Assembly: GCA_902770835.1 (NCBI GenBank)
Contig: CACXUM010000032.1
Coordinates: 1 to 64,000, forward strand
Source: an uncultured Bacteroidia bacterium
GTDB taxonomy: Bacteria > Bacteroidota > Bacteroidia > Bacteroidales > F082
Reading direction: 5' to 3'
Length of the DNA stretch: 64,000 nucleotides
In this document: one piece after another, positions 10,187 to 17,598 of the stretch
How the letters are laid out: every line of letters begins with the position of its first letter
Numbering within the stretch: the first letter of the stretch is position 1
Program-made: the position numbers and the translations under genes
The notes under the pieces: generated by a model
The model's database searches: none
Told to the model about the DNA's origin: nothing
Seen by the model: only the letters and a program-made list of their open reading frames with translations

Positions 10187-11371
10187 ATGAGAGCAAAAAC
10201 ACATAACAATTGCACCTCCTTGAAGGAAGCATTGTCAAGAATTCCCAAAAACATATTGATTACATTCTCCGAACATTTTGACGCAGCCATACCCCAATCA
10301 CTTCCGAAAGAGGAATTTGCCGAAAAGTTGAGTTCGGCCTTGCTTGCCTCAGCCCCTGAATGGCTGAAAAAACTGCCTCCATACGACATTGGAATCCTCA
10401 AGGAACTTTCCAACGTCGAGCCCGGCACAAGGCTCGTGAAACCAAGACTTTATTTCCCTTTGCCTTCCGTCATTTACAACTTCCTGCAAGTAGACGAAGA
10501 AAAATCCTTGGAAAACGAGACCATTACCTACTATCTGACCAAAGATATACACACCGCCGTTTCCTCCTGTATTTTCGATGTGTTCGACAACGACCTGATG
10601 CGTGAGTATCAACAATTGCAGCAATACGCTTACGGACTTCTGGCACTTTACGGCATCCTTCCCGTCGATCAATTCTGTGATGAAATCGAGTTTTTCCCAT
10701 TCACATCTGAGGAAACCATCAATGAACTCATCAAGATGTTGAGCTTGTCGGAATTGTTTTTTATGCATTCCAACCAGATAGACGAAAAGAAAGACGAAGT
10801 CGTGTTGGTGTCACCTTGGGTCGAGGATTCAAAAAAGGTTTGGAAAGAAATCCAAAAACGGAAGGAAATCCCTTACAAAGTATTTGAATACGAAGAAATT
10901 ATGGCAGCCGGACAACTACCCTACCCTGCCTTTACAAGCGAGTTCACGAAAGACCTGATGGACTTGCTCAATTATACTGACATCACCTTCAAGGACAAAA
11001 AAACCTTCGAACCGGCCGAACAAACACTGACCGACATTTGGTTCAGTATACAAGAAGGGAGATCACCAGTAGCAGGCATTGAAGCGATGCTTGCTGATTT
11101 CCCGTCGAAGCACAGAAAACTGACCGACGAAGTCGTCGGCCTATACTCAAACTACCAAAACTCCTTGCCCCGCTGGGACTTGAAAGGACATTCGCCCGCC
11201 GAAGCCTTCGAAATGGGCATCAATCTCCCAAAAGAGAAAGAATACAGTCCCGAATCTTTCATCGAATCAAACGACATTCCATTTGTCAATGCCAGTCCGA
11301 AAATCGGGCGCAACGAACCTTGCCCCTGCGGAAGCGGCAAGAAATACAAGAACTGCTGCGGGAGGAATTAA
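10187..11371 (+). CDS. SEC-C motif protein, unknown function
   Basis: A 394-residue cytoplasmic protein ending in a SEC-C zinc-binding motif ([17 protein letters not shown]), the type also found at the end of SecA, where it binds zinc and SecB or ribosomes. The remaining 370 residues are mostly helical and not recognised. SEC-C-tailed orphan proteins are common in Bacteroidota and Firmicutes and often of unknown role. The gene has its own promoter and ends tail-to-tail with the DUF6155 gene, sharing TTAA. Confidence 0.8.
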   Translation: MRAKTHNNCTSLKEALSRIPKNILITFSEHFDAAIPQSLPKEEFAEKLSSALLASAPEWLKKLPPYDIGILKELSNVEPGTRLVKPRLYFPLPSVIYNFLQVDEEKSLENETITYYLTKDIHTAVSSCIFDVFDNDLMREYQQLQQYAYGLLALYGILPVDQFCDEIEFFPFTSEETINELIKMLSLSELFFMHSNQIDEKKDEVVLVSPWVEDSKKVWKEIQKRKEIPYKVFEYEEIMAAGQLPYPAFTSEFTKDLMDLLNYTDITFKDKKTFEPAEQTLTDIWFSIQEGRSPVAGIEAMLADFPSKHRKLTDEVVGLYSNYQNSLPRWDLKGHSPAEAFEMGINLPKEKEYSPESFIESNDIPFVNASPKIGRNEPCPCGSGKKYKNCCGRN

Positions 11372-11883
11372 CCATACAAGGCTTCGTCATATATATCTTG
11401 CATGGTATCAGGGAATCCCCAGCCACAAGGCGAGGTAAGCCTTATGAGTTGCTTGATTCGCTTTTCGTTGGCATCCAGCAGCCCATTCTTTTTCAAGAAT
11501 TCGACAGCGCGTGCAAAGTTGTTTTCCACCGAAGTATAAAATGCTTCCCACATGTCGCCATACTCATACGAAAACTGGCAGGCTTGCTCGCAATAAAACA
11601 GCATCAAATCGGCAACGAGCTCGGGTGCTGGTTTAAGTTTCATAAAATCATTGACAGCCTTTCGGCACACGCTGAATCGCGTTTTCGGTTCACCGCGCGA
11701 AGGATAGAATTCGTTTTCAATGATTTTTTTGTATTCGTCCAATTTGCTTTTTTCGTTAGGGTTCAAATAGAACTCCAAATACTCTTTTGCCTCTTTTCGG
11801 GCATCATACAATTCCATCACCATTTCGATGATTTCATCCTTTTCTAAAGTTTTCAGCTGTTTCTTTAGTTGGGCTTTTGACAT
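11368..11883 (-). CDS. DUF6155 family protein
   Basis: A 171-residue helical cytoplasmic protein. The N-terminus ([18 protein letters not shown]), the [10 protein letters not shown] segment and the FYPSRGEPK segment match my memory of the DUF6155 family, which has no known function. A TACTTTTG promoter on the minus strand (11901-11908) lies directly after the terminator of the preceding lipoprotein gene. It overlaps the SEC-C gene by four bases at the stop codons. Confidence 0.65.
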   Translation of the reverse strand: MSKAQLKKQLKTLEKDEIIEMVMELYDARKEAKEYLEFYLNPNEKSKLDEYKKIIENEFYPSRGEPKTRFSVCRKAVNDFMKLKPAPELVADLMLFYCEQACQFSYEYGDMWEAFYTSVENNFARAVEFLKKNGLLDANEKRIKQLIRLTSPCGWGFPDTMQDIYDEALYG

Positions 11884-11923
11884 GATGGATTATTTGGGTA
11901 CAAAAGTATTGATTTTTCAAATA

Positions 11924-11959
11924 CAAAAACAGCACACCCGAAATTTTCGGATGCGCTAG
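11924..11959 (-). terminator. hairpin terminator of the 11994-12746 lipoprotein gene
   Basis: Read on the minus strand, an imperfect stem (AGCGCATCCGAAA pairing with TTTCGGGTGTGCT) is followed by TTTTTG. Almost the same 35-base sequence occurs at 15503-15541 after tsf, so it belongs to a dispersed terminator family. The T-tract runs into the promoter region of the next gene. Confidence 0.7.
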
Positions 11960-11993
11960 TTTTAACTTCTTCGCCATCCATTCTATCTCTATC

Positions 11994-12746
11994 TCAAAAC
12001 TCAATATAATTCCATGTTATTCTTAACTCACCATTATCACTTTTTGTTCGTTTTAGACAAACCTCATTGCATTTGTTGCCATATCCGTCATAAGTGTGCC
12101 CTCCTTCATATGTATACCCTTCTATAGGATATCTTCTATATCCATAACCTTCTTTAGGCAAATAGATTACCCCATTTCTATTATTATAATAAACTTTCCG
12201 AAAAATCTCCTGAATCTCAGGATCCAAATTGCCATCCACTTCAGGTAGATCTCTAACTCCCGTCAACCAACCTTCTACCTCCTTCATTTCACGCTTAAAC
12301 CTATAGACATTATTACCGTATTTATCATATACAGGTTTACCATGACTATCTTGAACATAATACTGATTCTCTTCGAACAACTTTTCCGCAACACAAAGTG
12401 CCATTGTCCATTCTGCAATATACGGATTATAATCCATTTCATCATCAAACTTTACTACTTCTTCATATTGTTTTCTATCTCCATTTTCAATCTTTACACA
12501 ATTATACATAACGAACAATCCATAAAACCTATGGTATTTCTCAGTATCACGATTATTATATGCTATTTGATATGACCAATATTCATCAATGACAGCATCG
12601 TTAATCACATCATTGTTTGCAGTTTGGGGAGCATCATGCCTTTCTACGGATTGAGGGGCATCACAGGCTCCCATCACAAACACCAAAAACATAAACAGAA
12701 CTGATTTTACCACTGAATTTACTATAGCAAAATTGAATTTTTTCAT
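11994..12746 (-). CDS. putative lipoprotein, unknown function
   Basis: A 250-residue exported protein with a signal sequence and lipobox (VFVMGAC). The mature part is rich in Asp, Asn and Tyr, and includes several Tyr-Gly motifs (GYGYRRYPIEGYTYEGG), without a recognised domain. The gene is AT-richer than its neighbours, suggesting an accessory origin. A TATTTTTG promoter on the minus strand lies at 12771-12778, 25 bases before the start. Confidence 0.65.
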   Translation of the reverse strand: MKKFNFAIVNSVVKSVLFMFLVFVMGACDAPQSVERHDAPQTANNDVINDAVIDEYWSYQIAYNNRDTEKYHRFYGLFVMYNCVKIENGDRKQYEEVVKFDDEMDYNPYIAEWTMALCVAEKLFEENQYYVQDSHGKPVYDKYGNNVYRFKREMKEVEGWLTGVRDLPEVDGNLDPEIQEIFRKVYYNNRNGVIYLPKEGYGYRRYPIEGYTYEGGHTYDGYGNKCNEVCLKRTKSDNGELRITWNYIEF

Positions 12747-12835
12747 CGTACAAGTTACGTTATATTATTATGCAAAAATAGAGAATCAAGCTAAATTTCA
12801 TACATTTTTATTACATCCCATTTCAATAGGGAAAG

Positions 12836-13051
12836 CTATCCATTTTGGATAAACTCCTCAAAGAAATTATAGTCCAAAATATCGGAAATACGTTTCAACG
12901 TGTCGGTATTAATGGAGGCATTGGCATATACCTTATACAAATGGTTAGGTGTGCAAGGAATTTGTTTGGCGAGCCAAACAGTGGTTCGGCCTTGCTCTTT
13001 CAGCACAGCCTTAATCCTGTTCCCAATATGTACCTCCTTGACCTTCGACAT
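12836..13051 (-). CDS. mini-HTH (XRE-like) regulator, copy A
   Basis: A 71-residue protein starting MSKVKEVHIGNRIKAVLKEQ and containing one helix-turn-helix (TTVWLAKQIPCTPNHLYKVYA). It is 67/71 identical to copy B at 14003-14218. The frame is open upstream without an ATG shared by the two copies; the ATG at 13051 is the first start conserved in both. It probably binds DNA. It is preceded by a long structured leader (13052-13240). Promoter: TATTTTTG on the minus strand at 13303-13310. Confidence 0.75.
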   Translation of the reverse strand: MSKVKEVHIGNRIKAVLKEQGRTTVWLAKQIPCTPNHLYKVYANASINTDTLKRISDILDYNFFEEFIQNG

Positions 13052-13240
13052 AAAAAATGCGTGGAATTGTATTTCTTGCTCAAGTTCAAGGGGTTCCACG
13101 CCCTACCAATCTAACAAGCTATTCCACGCCGTAATAAATACGGCATTTCATAACTAATCCTCGATCGGTTTGTCCTCCAAAAGGAGGACGAATGGAACTT
13201 TTGAACTTGAGGACAGCTATAAACGCTATCTTATTTATAT
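13052..13240 (-). ncRNA. structured leader RNA, copy A (candidate attenuator)
   Basis: Transcribed on the minus strand ahead of mini-HTH copy A. Visible pairings are: outer stem P1, CTCAAGTTCAA plus GTTCCA (13193-13211) with TGGAAC plus TTGAACTTGAG (13079-13098); hairpin P2, GTCCTCC/GGAGGAC (13172-13189); hairpin P3, GCCGTA/TACGGC (13128-13144). TTCCACGC (13059-13066), followed by TTTTTT just before the start codon, can instead pair with GCGTGGAA inside the leader, giving a terminator-like alternative. Copy B keeps P1, P2 and P3 with different bases, so the pairing is supported by covariation. The class is not recognised. Confidence 0.65.
13111..13146 (-). CDS. 11-codon upstream reading frame, copy A
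   Basis: ATG to TAG encoding MPYLLRRGIAC, inside the structured leader and spanning hairpin P3 and the first GCGTGGAA. Copy B (14277-14312) encodes MPYLVRRGMTC. Of the five codon differences two are silent and three are conservative, and both frames end at the same TAG. It could be a leader peptide whose translation selects between the alternative stems. Translation is not proven. Confidence 0.4.
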   Translation of the reverse strand: MPYLLRRGIAC

Positions 13241-13379
13241 GTTTGGTTATGTTGTTTTTGCTTTTCTACATGTATGCAATAATTTGTTGTTGTATTCGGG
13301 TGCAAAAATATGAAATTATCTTTCTTATACATTGGGTGACATCCTCACAAGCTGAATTGTGCTTATCAGCCATCTGAAT

Positions 13380-13916
13380 TTAGCTTAATGAGGTCTGTAA
13401 TTGATTGCACTCGCGAAGATATTCTATCTCATCGGCATCAAGGCCAGCTTCACGGGCAATGTCTTCCCATTTTATGGCAAAATCGCGTGCCGTGGACTGC
13501 CAAGCTACATCGTGGGAGATTTCCTTGATTTCATCGTATGGCATCTGTCCATAGCGACGGATAGCATCGTCAAGTTCGTCGCGCTCGGTTTTGGAGAGCT
13601 TTGACAAATTGGCATCCTGCAGTGGGTTTACATACATCCATTGCTCCACCTTGAAATACTCGCCAAGACCTTCTGTATCATTCATATAGGAATCACCTCT
13701 GACAATTTTCAACATATCATAGATGCGCGACGGAACAGGCCCCGCATCCATGGCTATGTAAGTGTCACCAGTAATGGGTCTGCCCCAATTGGCAAGATGC
13801 TGCCTGTCGGCAAAATACAGGATCTTGAAAACCTTATGGAAATCCTTGCGACCTATACGATTAGCCACATAGAGCATCGCATTCAATGCTTTGGTCTTGT
13901 CAAACTCTTGTTTCAT
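13380..13916 (-). CDS. Panacea (DUF4065) domain protein
   Basis: A 178-residue protein with a Panacea/DUF4065 domain over most of its length: ALNAMLYVANRI, FHKVFKILYFADRQHL, GRPITGDTYIAMDAGPVPS. The family includes SocA and the Panacea antitoxins that neutralise diverse toxins in PanAT modules. No partner toxin is adjacent; the neighbours are the two mini-HTH genes. It has its own TATTTTTG promoter on the minus strand (13938-13945). It could be an orphan antitoxin, or its partner may be one of the small neighbours. Confidence 0.85.
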   Translation of the reverse strand: MKQEFDKTKALNAMLYVANRIGRKDFHKVFKILYFADRQHLANWGRPITGDTYIAMDAGPVPSRIYDMLKIVRGDSYMNDTEGLGEYFKVEQWMYVNPLQDANLSKLSKTERDELDDAIRRYGQMPYDEIKEISHDVAWQSTARDFAIKWEDIAREAGLDADEIEYLRECNQLQTSLS

Positions 13917-14002
13917 CGACTTTTATGAAATTTATGGCAAAAATAAGGATTATTCCACAATCCGCAATGGTATTTCCGAAAAAAAACTTCTGAAGTCGAA
14001 CT

Positions 14003-14218
14003 CTATCCATTTTGGATAAACTCTCCAAAAAAGTTGTAATCCAAAATCTCGGAAATGCGCTTCAGCAGGTCAGTATTAATTGAGGCATTGGCATACACCT
14101 TATACAAATGGTTGGGCGTGCAAGGAATCTGTTTGGCGAGCCAAACCGTGGTTCTGCCTTGCTCTTTCAGCACGGCCTTAATCCTGTTCCCAATATGTAC
14201 CTCCTTGACCTTCGACAT
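14003..14218 (-). CDS. mini-HTH (XRE-like) regulator, copy B
   Basis: A 71-residue paralogue of 12836-13051, differing at four positions near the C-terminus (for example TDLLKRISEILDY instead of TDTLKRISDILDY). The duplication covers the gene and its whole leader, about 400 bases, with the Panacea gene between the copies. The same start is chosen as in copy A. A likely DNA-binding regulator. Confidence 0.75.
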   Translation of the reverse strand: MSKVKEVHIGNRIKAVLKEQGRTTVWLAKQIPCTPNHLYKVYANASINTDLLKRISEILDYNFFGEFIQNG

Positions 14219-14403
14219 AAAAAATGCGTGGAATTTATCTCTTGCTTGAATGTCAGGGTTACCACGCCCCACTCGTCTAACAAGTCATTCCACGCCGTAC
14301 CAAGTACGGCATTTCGTAACTAATCCTTGACAGGTTGTCCTCGTAAAGAGGACGGGTGGTAATTTGAGATTCAAGGACAGCTATAAACGCTATCTTATTT
14401 ATA
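14219..14403 (-). ncRNA. structured leader RNA, copy B (candidate attenuator)
   Basis: Homologue of 13052-13240. P1: CTTGAAT (14369-14375 on the minus strand) with ATTCAAG (14245-14251), and TTACCAC (14356-14362) with GTGGTAA (14259-14265). P2: GTCCTC/GAGGAC (14337-14353). P3: GCCGTAC/GTACGGC (14294-14310). TTCCACGC (14226-14233) followed by TTTTTT precedes the start codon and can pair with GCGTGGAA (14288-14295). P1 differs strongly in sequence from copy A yet still pairs. The promoter is not clear; the 5' end of homology is the block AGATAGCGTTTATAGCTGTC. Confidence 0.65.
14277..14312 (-). CDS. 11-codon upstream reading frame, copy B
   Basis: Encodes MPYLVRRGMTC and a TAG stop inside the copy B leader, matching the copy A frame in length, position and most residues. 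Possible leader peptide; no experimental support. Confidence 0.4.
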   Translation of the reverse strand: MPYLVRRGMTC

Positions 14404-14492
14404 CTTATATTTTACTTTGCTACTATATTATATTGATATTTAACTATTTAAAGATTCTTATAATGAAAAACACAAGTCTATTTTGAATTGGG

Positions 14493-15014
14493 TCAGAAAG
14501 CTGCTGCGTGGGCGACCACCTTTTTCAAGGCAGAAATTGGGAATCCGATTTTCAGAAGCAATTCCTCCAACCGGCTGCGTTCCTTATAGGGAATGGTCAA
14601 CTCGTATGTCATCAGCTCATTAGCATCCACAGTCGGTATCGGTTCAAAAGCATAGTATGAATCCGGTTCGGGCAAGTAATCTTCGGGTAGTGACGAAGGT
14701 TGAACTAATTTTACATTATGATAGCGCAAGTCATTGTCGACATCCACCGAATAGAGAAAACCATCGTTGGGATTTGCGACGAGTTCACGCAAAGTCAGTT
14801 CTTTCCCGATATATTTCTGAAGATTGGCCAAATTGACCCGAAACACAAGCCAGCGATTGTCGGTATCGTCTCTGTCAACCCAATAGAACAGATAGTCGTC
14901 ACCTTTGCTGCTGACATAATGCGAAAGAAACGGACCGTCAAAATAGACAAGGTCGGCCATCTTCTTGAAGCCGCTGAAATCAAACTGTAAATCGAAGCCT
15001 TCTATCTGTCTCAT
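14493..15014 (-). CDS. DUF6575-like protein
   Basis: A 173-residue cytoplasmic protein. The YFDGPFLSHYVSSKGDDYLF, FYWVDRDDTDNRWLVFRV and LTLRELV segments match my memory of the DUF6575 family (a small beta-rich domain of unknown function). The second half is not recognised. Its start overlaps the stop of the upstream 145-residue gene (ATGA), so the two form a coupled bicistron, as in many toxin-antitoxin or small defence modules. The family name is given with moderate certainty. Confidence 0.6.
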   Translation of the reverse strand: MRQIEGFDLQFDFSGFKKMADLVYFDGPFLSHYVSSKGDDYLFYWVDRDDTDNRWLVFRVNLANLQKYIGKELTLRELVANPNDGFLYSVDVDNDLRYHNVKLVQPSSLPEDYLPEPDSYYAFEPIPTVDANELMTYELTIPYKERSRLEELLLKIGFPISALKKVVAHAAAF

Positions 15015-15448
15015 AATATCTTCGTTATTTTGAAAGTTTTGTTCAAATCACAATTTTCGTATTCGTAAAAGTCAAAATGACCATTGGAGCTCTCCGAGGT
15101 CTTCATTCCGTCCTCATTGGTCAAAGTCCCTTCAGCCAAGGCATCTCCTATGGAAATTACGGCATTTTTGAAGGCTTTTCGCAAATGGGCATAAAATGAT
15201 TCTGCCTGATGCTCAGTGACAAAACACGATAGCGCAAGCAAAGAAGTGTTGCTCCTTCCTTTGGCGACATCCTGAAGCATCCGTTTTGGGTGGGCTACAT
15301 ACTGAGGGATATGGTTCCGACCGTCGTTAGAGGAAAACACAAAACGACACGCTTGCATATTGTTAGGTGCATACAAAGGCGGCAACAAACAACCTTCCTT
15401 CACCAACTGATCAATCCATTTTTGATATTTGAACTTCTTCTCTTGCAC
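15011..15448 (-). CDS. uncharacterised protein, first gene of a two-gene operon
   Basis: A 145-residue soluble protein starting with GTG (a TGA lies upstream in frame, so no ATG start is available). It is not recognised. Visible traits are a Trp/Lys-rich N-terminus, a PLYAPNNMQACRF segment, and an acidic aromatic tail (GHFDFYEYENCDL). It is the upstream partner of the DUF6575-like gene, with a 4-base overlap. The promoter at 15477-15484 follows the tsf terminator directly. Confidence 0.6.
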   Translation of the reverse strand: MQEKKFKYQKWIDQLVKEGCLLPPLYAPNNMQACRFVFSSNDGRNHIPQYVAHPKRMLQDVAKGRSNTSLLALSCFVTEHQAESFYAHLRKAFKNAVISIGDALAEGTLTNEDGMKTSESSNGHFDFYEYENCDLNKTFKITKIL

Positions 15449-15476
15449 AGATTGCCAAATTCATAATTATGGACTG

Positions 15477-15484
15477 CAAAACTA
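15477..15484 (-). promoter_or_regulatory. TAnnTTTG promoter of the two-gene operon
   Basis: On the minus strand this reads TAGTTTTG, 29 bases upstream of the GTG start at 15448 and just after the tsf terminator, so the bicistron is independent of the ribosomal operon. Confidence 0.6.
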
Positions 15485-15502
15485 CAAATAATTTCCCAAT
15501 AC

Positions 15503-15541
15503 ACAAAAAAAACAGCGCACCCGAAATTTCCGGATGCGCTG
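15503..15541 (-). terminator. terminator of rplM-rpsI-rpsB-tsf operon
   Basis: On the minus strand CAGCGCATCCGG pairs with the matching arm ending GGGTGCGCTG and is followed by eight T residues. It is nearly identical to the terminator at 11924-11959. Confidence 0.85.
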
Positions 15542-15562
15542 TTTGGATGGTTTGTGAATTGA

Positions 15563-16555
15563 TTACTCGCCCAACTTGATACGCACAAAGTTCACCACAG
15601 TGGCTTCCTTGTCGGCGGCCTGGATGTATTCGGCGACGGTCTTGGGGTCGGCAACGAGGCTGACTTGGTTGAGCAGGCAGCTCTCCTTGTAGAACTTGTT
15701 CAAGCGGCCCTTGGCGATGTTCTGGATCATGCCTTCGTTGAGTTGCACCGTACCGGGCACAGTGGCCTTGATTTCGCGGGCCTGTGCGCCTTGCTCCTCG
15801 GTGATGTAACCCTTGGTGATGTTCGAGTTGATGTGGTCGTCGCTGTCCACATGGTTGGGGTTGATGCCAGCCTTGCGGAGGGCTTTCTCCACTTCCTTCT
15901 GAATCTGTTCTTCCTTGGTCTTGTCGATGGCAACGGAAAGCTCGCGATCCTTCACCTCTTGCGGGATGGAGGCTTCGCTCACCGAAAGCGGGTTCATGGC
16001 GGCGACGTGCATGCACACCTCGTGGCTCACTTCCTCAACACCAGCGAAATTCTTGTTCATTTCGACGATGGTGGCAAGGCGGTTGCCTGGGTGGTTGTAG
16101 TTGGCCACATATTCACCTTCCAAAACCTTGAAAGCGCCTAATTCGGTCTTTTCGCCCGTGACGGCACTTTGGTTGGCGACGAGGGCTTCAACGGTCTGGC
16201 CGTCAAGCTCCATAGCTTTCAGGGCTTCGATGTCCTTCACGCGGTTGGCGACGGCCTTGTCCAAAACGTCCTTCGTGAACTTCACGAAGTCGGCGTTATT
16301 GGCGACGAAGTCGGTCTCGCAGTTCACCATGATAATAGCGGCGTACTTGTGGTCTTCCGTAGCCTTCGAAAGCACGCAGCCTTCAGAAGCGGTGCGGTCG
16401 GCGCGCTTGGCGGCCTTGGCCATGCCCTTCTTGCGGAGGATGTCGATGGCGGCCTGGATGTCGCCGTCGGTCTCAACGAGGGCCTTCTTGCAGTCCATCA
16501 TGCCGGCGCCCGTCATTTGTCTCAGTTCATTGACTTGAGAAGCGGTAATATTCAT
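15563..16555 (-). CDS. tsf: elongation factor Ts
   Basis: A 330-residue EF-Ts, the nucleotide exchange factor of EF-Tu. The N-terminal UBA-like domain (VNELRQMTGAGMMDCKKAL) and the EF-Tu contact motif (CETDFVANNADF) are clear. A length of 330 is usual in Bacteroidota, longer than the E. coli protein. Last gene of the ribosomal operon, 109 bases after rpsB, ended by a strong terminator. Confidence 0.97.
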   Translation of the reverse strand: MNITASQVNELRQMTGAGMMDCKKALVETDGDIQAAIDILRKKGMAKAAKRADRTASEGCVLSKATEDHKYAAIIMVNCETDFVANNADFVKFTKDVLDKAVANRVKDIEALKAMELDGQTVEALVANQSAVTGEKTELGAFKVLEGEYVANYNHPGNRLATIVEMNKNFAGVEEVSHEVCMHVAAMNPLSVSEASIPQEVKDRELSVAIDKTKEEQIQKEVEKALRKAGINPNHVDSDDHINSNITKGYITEEQGAQAREIKATVPGTVQLNEGMIQNIAKGRLNKFYKESCLLNQVSLVADPKTVAEYIQAADKEATVVNFVRIKLGE

Positions 16556-16590
16556 TTTGTTTCTTGTTTTAAAGGTTATTATTAAATTAA

Positions 16591-16660
16591 ATATGGCCGA
16601 TGGCTAATGGCCCTTTGACAAGCTCAGGTACCTTAACCATAGGCCATAAGCCATAGGCTA
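16591..16660 (-). repeat. dispersed intergenic repeat between rpsB and tsf
   Basis: Nested TATGGCTTATGGCCTATGG-type runs beside a CCTTTGACAAGCTCAGG-like block. Both are low-complexity intergenic repeat types that I recall from Bacteroidales genomes. It lies inside the rpsB-tsf spacer and so must be transcribed. No function is inferred. Confidence 0.5.
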
Positions 16661-16664
16661 TAGT

Positions 16665-17489
16665 TTAGTTCTTGCCAACGGGACGGCGAGGACGGCGGTT
16701 GCCACGCTGACGGCGGTCATCTTTGTTTTCCTCTTCCTCGTTGTTCTCTTTCATCTCGTCAACTTCTTCCTCTTCCTCTTCTTGGATGAGGTCCTTGTTG
16801 TTCTTACGCTCGGTGATACCTTCCTCAATGGCGTCGACCATCTTGCCGACGATGAGGGCGATGCTCTTCGAAGCGTCGTCATTGGCCGGGATGGGGAAGT
16901 CGATGAGGTTGGGGTTGGTGTTGGTGTCGACGATGGCGAAGGTCGGGATGTTGAGCTTGCGGGCTTCAGCAACGGCGATGTGTTCCTTCATGATGTCGAC
17001 CACGAACAGGGCCGAAGGCAGACGGCTGAGGTCGGCGATGGAGCCGAGGTTCTTCTCAAGCTTTTCGCGCTCACGCTCGATTTGCAGTTTTTCGCGCTTC
17101 GAAAGGCTCTTGTAGGCGTCGCTGCTCATCATCTTGTCGATGTTCGTCATTTTCTTGACGGCCTTGCGGATGGTGGCGAAGTTGGTCAGCATACCGCCGG
17201 GCCAACGCTCGGTCACGTAAGGCATGTTGACTTTCTGGGCGAGTTCGGCGACCACGTCCTTGGCCTGCTTCTTGGTGGCCACGAAAAGGACGCGCTTGCC
17301 CGATTTTGCCAGTTGGCAGAGGGCGTTGGCGGCCTCGTCCATCTTGGCTTGTGTCTTATAAAGGTCTATGATGTGAATGCCATTGCGCTCCATGAAAATA
17401 TAGGGAGCCATGTTCGGATTCCATTTTCTTCTGAGGTGACCGAAATGACAACCGGCATCCAATAATTCTTCAAATGTTACTTGTGTCAT
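16665..17489 (-). CDS. rpsB: 30S ribosomal protein S2
   Basis: A 274-residue S2. The core (residues 1-225) is typical, with EELLDAGCHFGHLRRKWNP at the start and VDTNTNPNLIDFPIPANDD near the end. The C-terminus adds about 45 residues of a highly acidic stretch (EEEEEEVDE) followed by a basic Arg/Pro tail. Such charged tails occur in Bacteroidota S2 and may bind rRNA. In Bacteroidota, S2 and S1 also help mask or present the anti-Shine-Dalgarno region; no statement is possible for this protein specifically. Confidence 0.97.
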   Translation of the reverse strand: MTQVTFEELLDAGCHFGHLRRKWNPNMAPYIFMERNGIHIIDLYKTQAKMDEAANALCQLAKSGKRVLFVATKKQAKDVVAELAQKVNMPYVTERWPGGMLTNFATIRKAVKKMTNIDKMMSSDAYKSLSKREKLQIEREREKLEKNLGSIADLSRLPSALFVVDIMKEHIAVAEARKLNIPTFAIVDTNTNPNLIDFPIPANDDASKSIALIVGKMVDAIEEGITERKNNKDLIQEEEEEEVDEMKENNEEEENKDDRRQRGNRRPRRPVGKN

Positions 17490-17598
17490 GAGTTTTCTTT
17501 TTAATGTTTACATTCGCTAAATACAATCGCCGAGTAGTCTTGACATGAAGAATCTCAGCAATTTGGATACTAAACAAAATCGCTCGGCTTCTGAGGGC
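17490..17598 (-). promoter_or_regulatory. rpsI-rpsB spacer, possible S2 leader
   Basis: A 109-base spacer, much longer than the other gaps in the operon. It contains an inverted repeat CTCGGC/GCCGAG (17583-17588 and 17529-17534) separated by about 48 bases. This may be a regulatory leader for rpsB-tsf, as other bacteria regulate this pair by S2. The evidence is weak, and no TAnnTTTG promoter is visible. Confidence 0.3.

Noticed and set aside
13030-13046. AAGGAGG-like sequence inside the mini-HTH gene as a ribosome binding site for a shorter protein
   Set aside because: Bacteroidota rarely use Shine-Dalgarno sites, the codons (Lys-Glu-Val) fit the protein, and no ATG follows at the right distance.
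12836-14403. Group II intron or retron behind the duplicated leader
   Set aside because: No reverse transcriptase gene and no domain V or msr/msd layout; the pairing pattern fits a leader better.
15411-16016. Open frame overlapping tsf in another frame
   Set aside because: Arg/His/Gln-rich out-of-frame translation of tsf; it has no independent signals.
17529-17588. A firmly assigned S2 autoregulatory leader
   Set aside because: Only one 6-bp inverted repeat supports it; kept as a low-confidence regulatory note.
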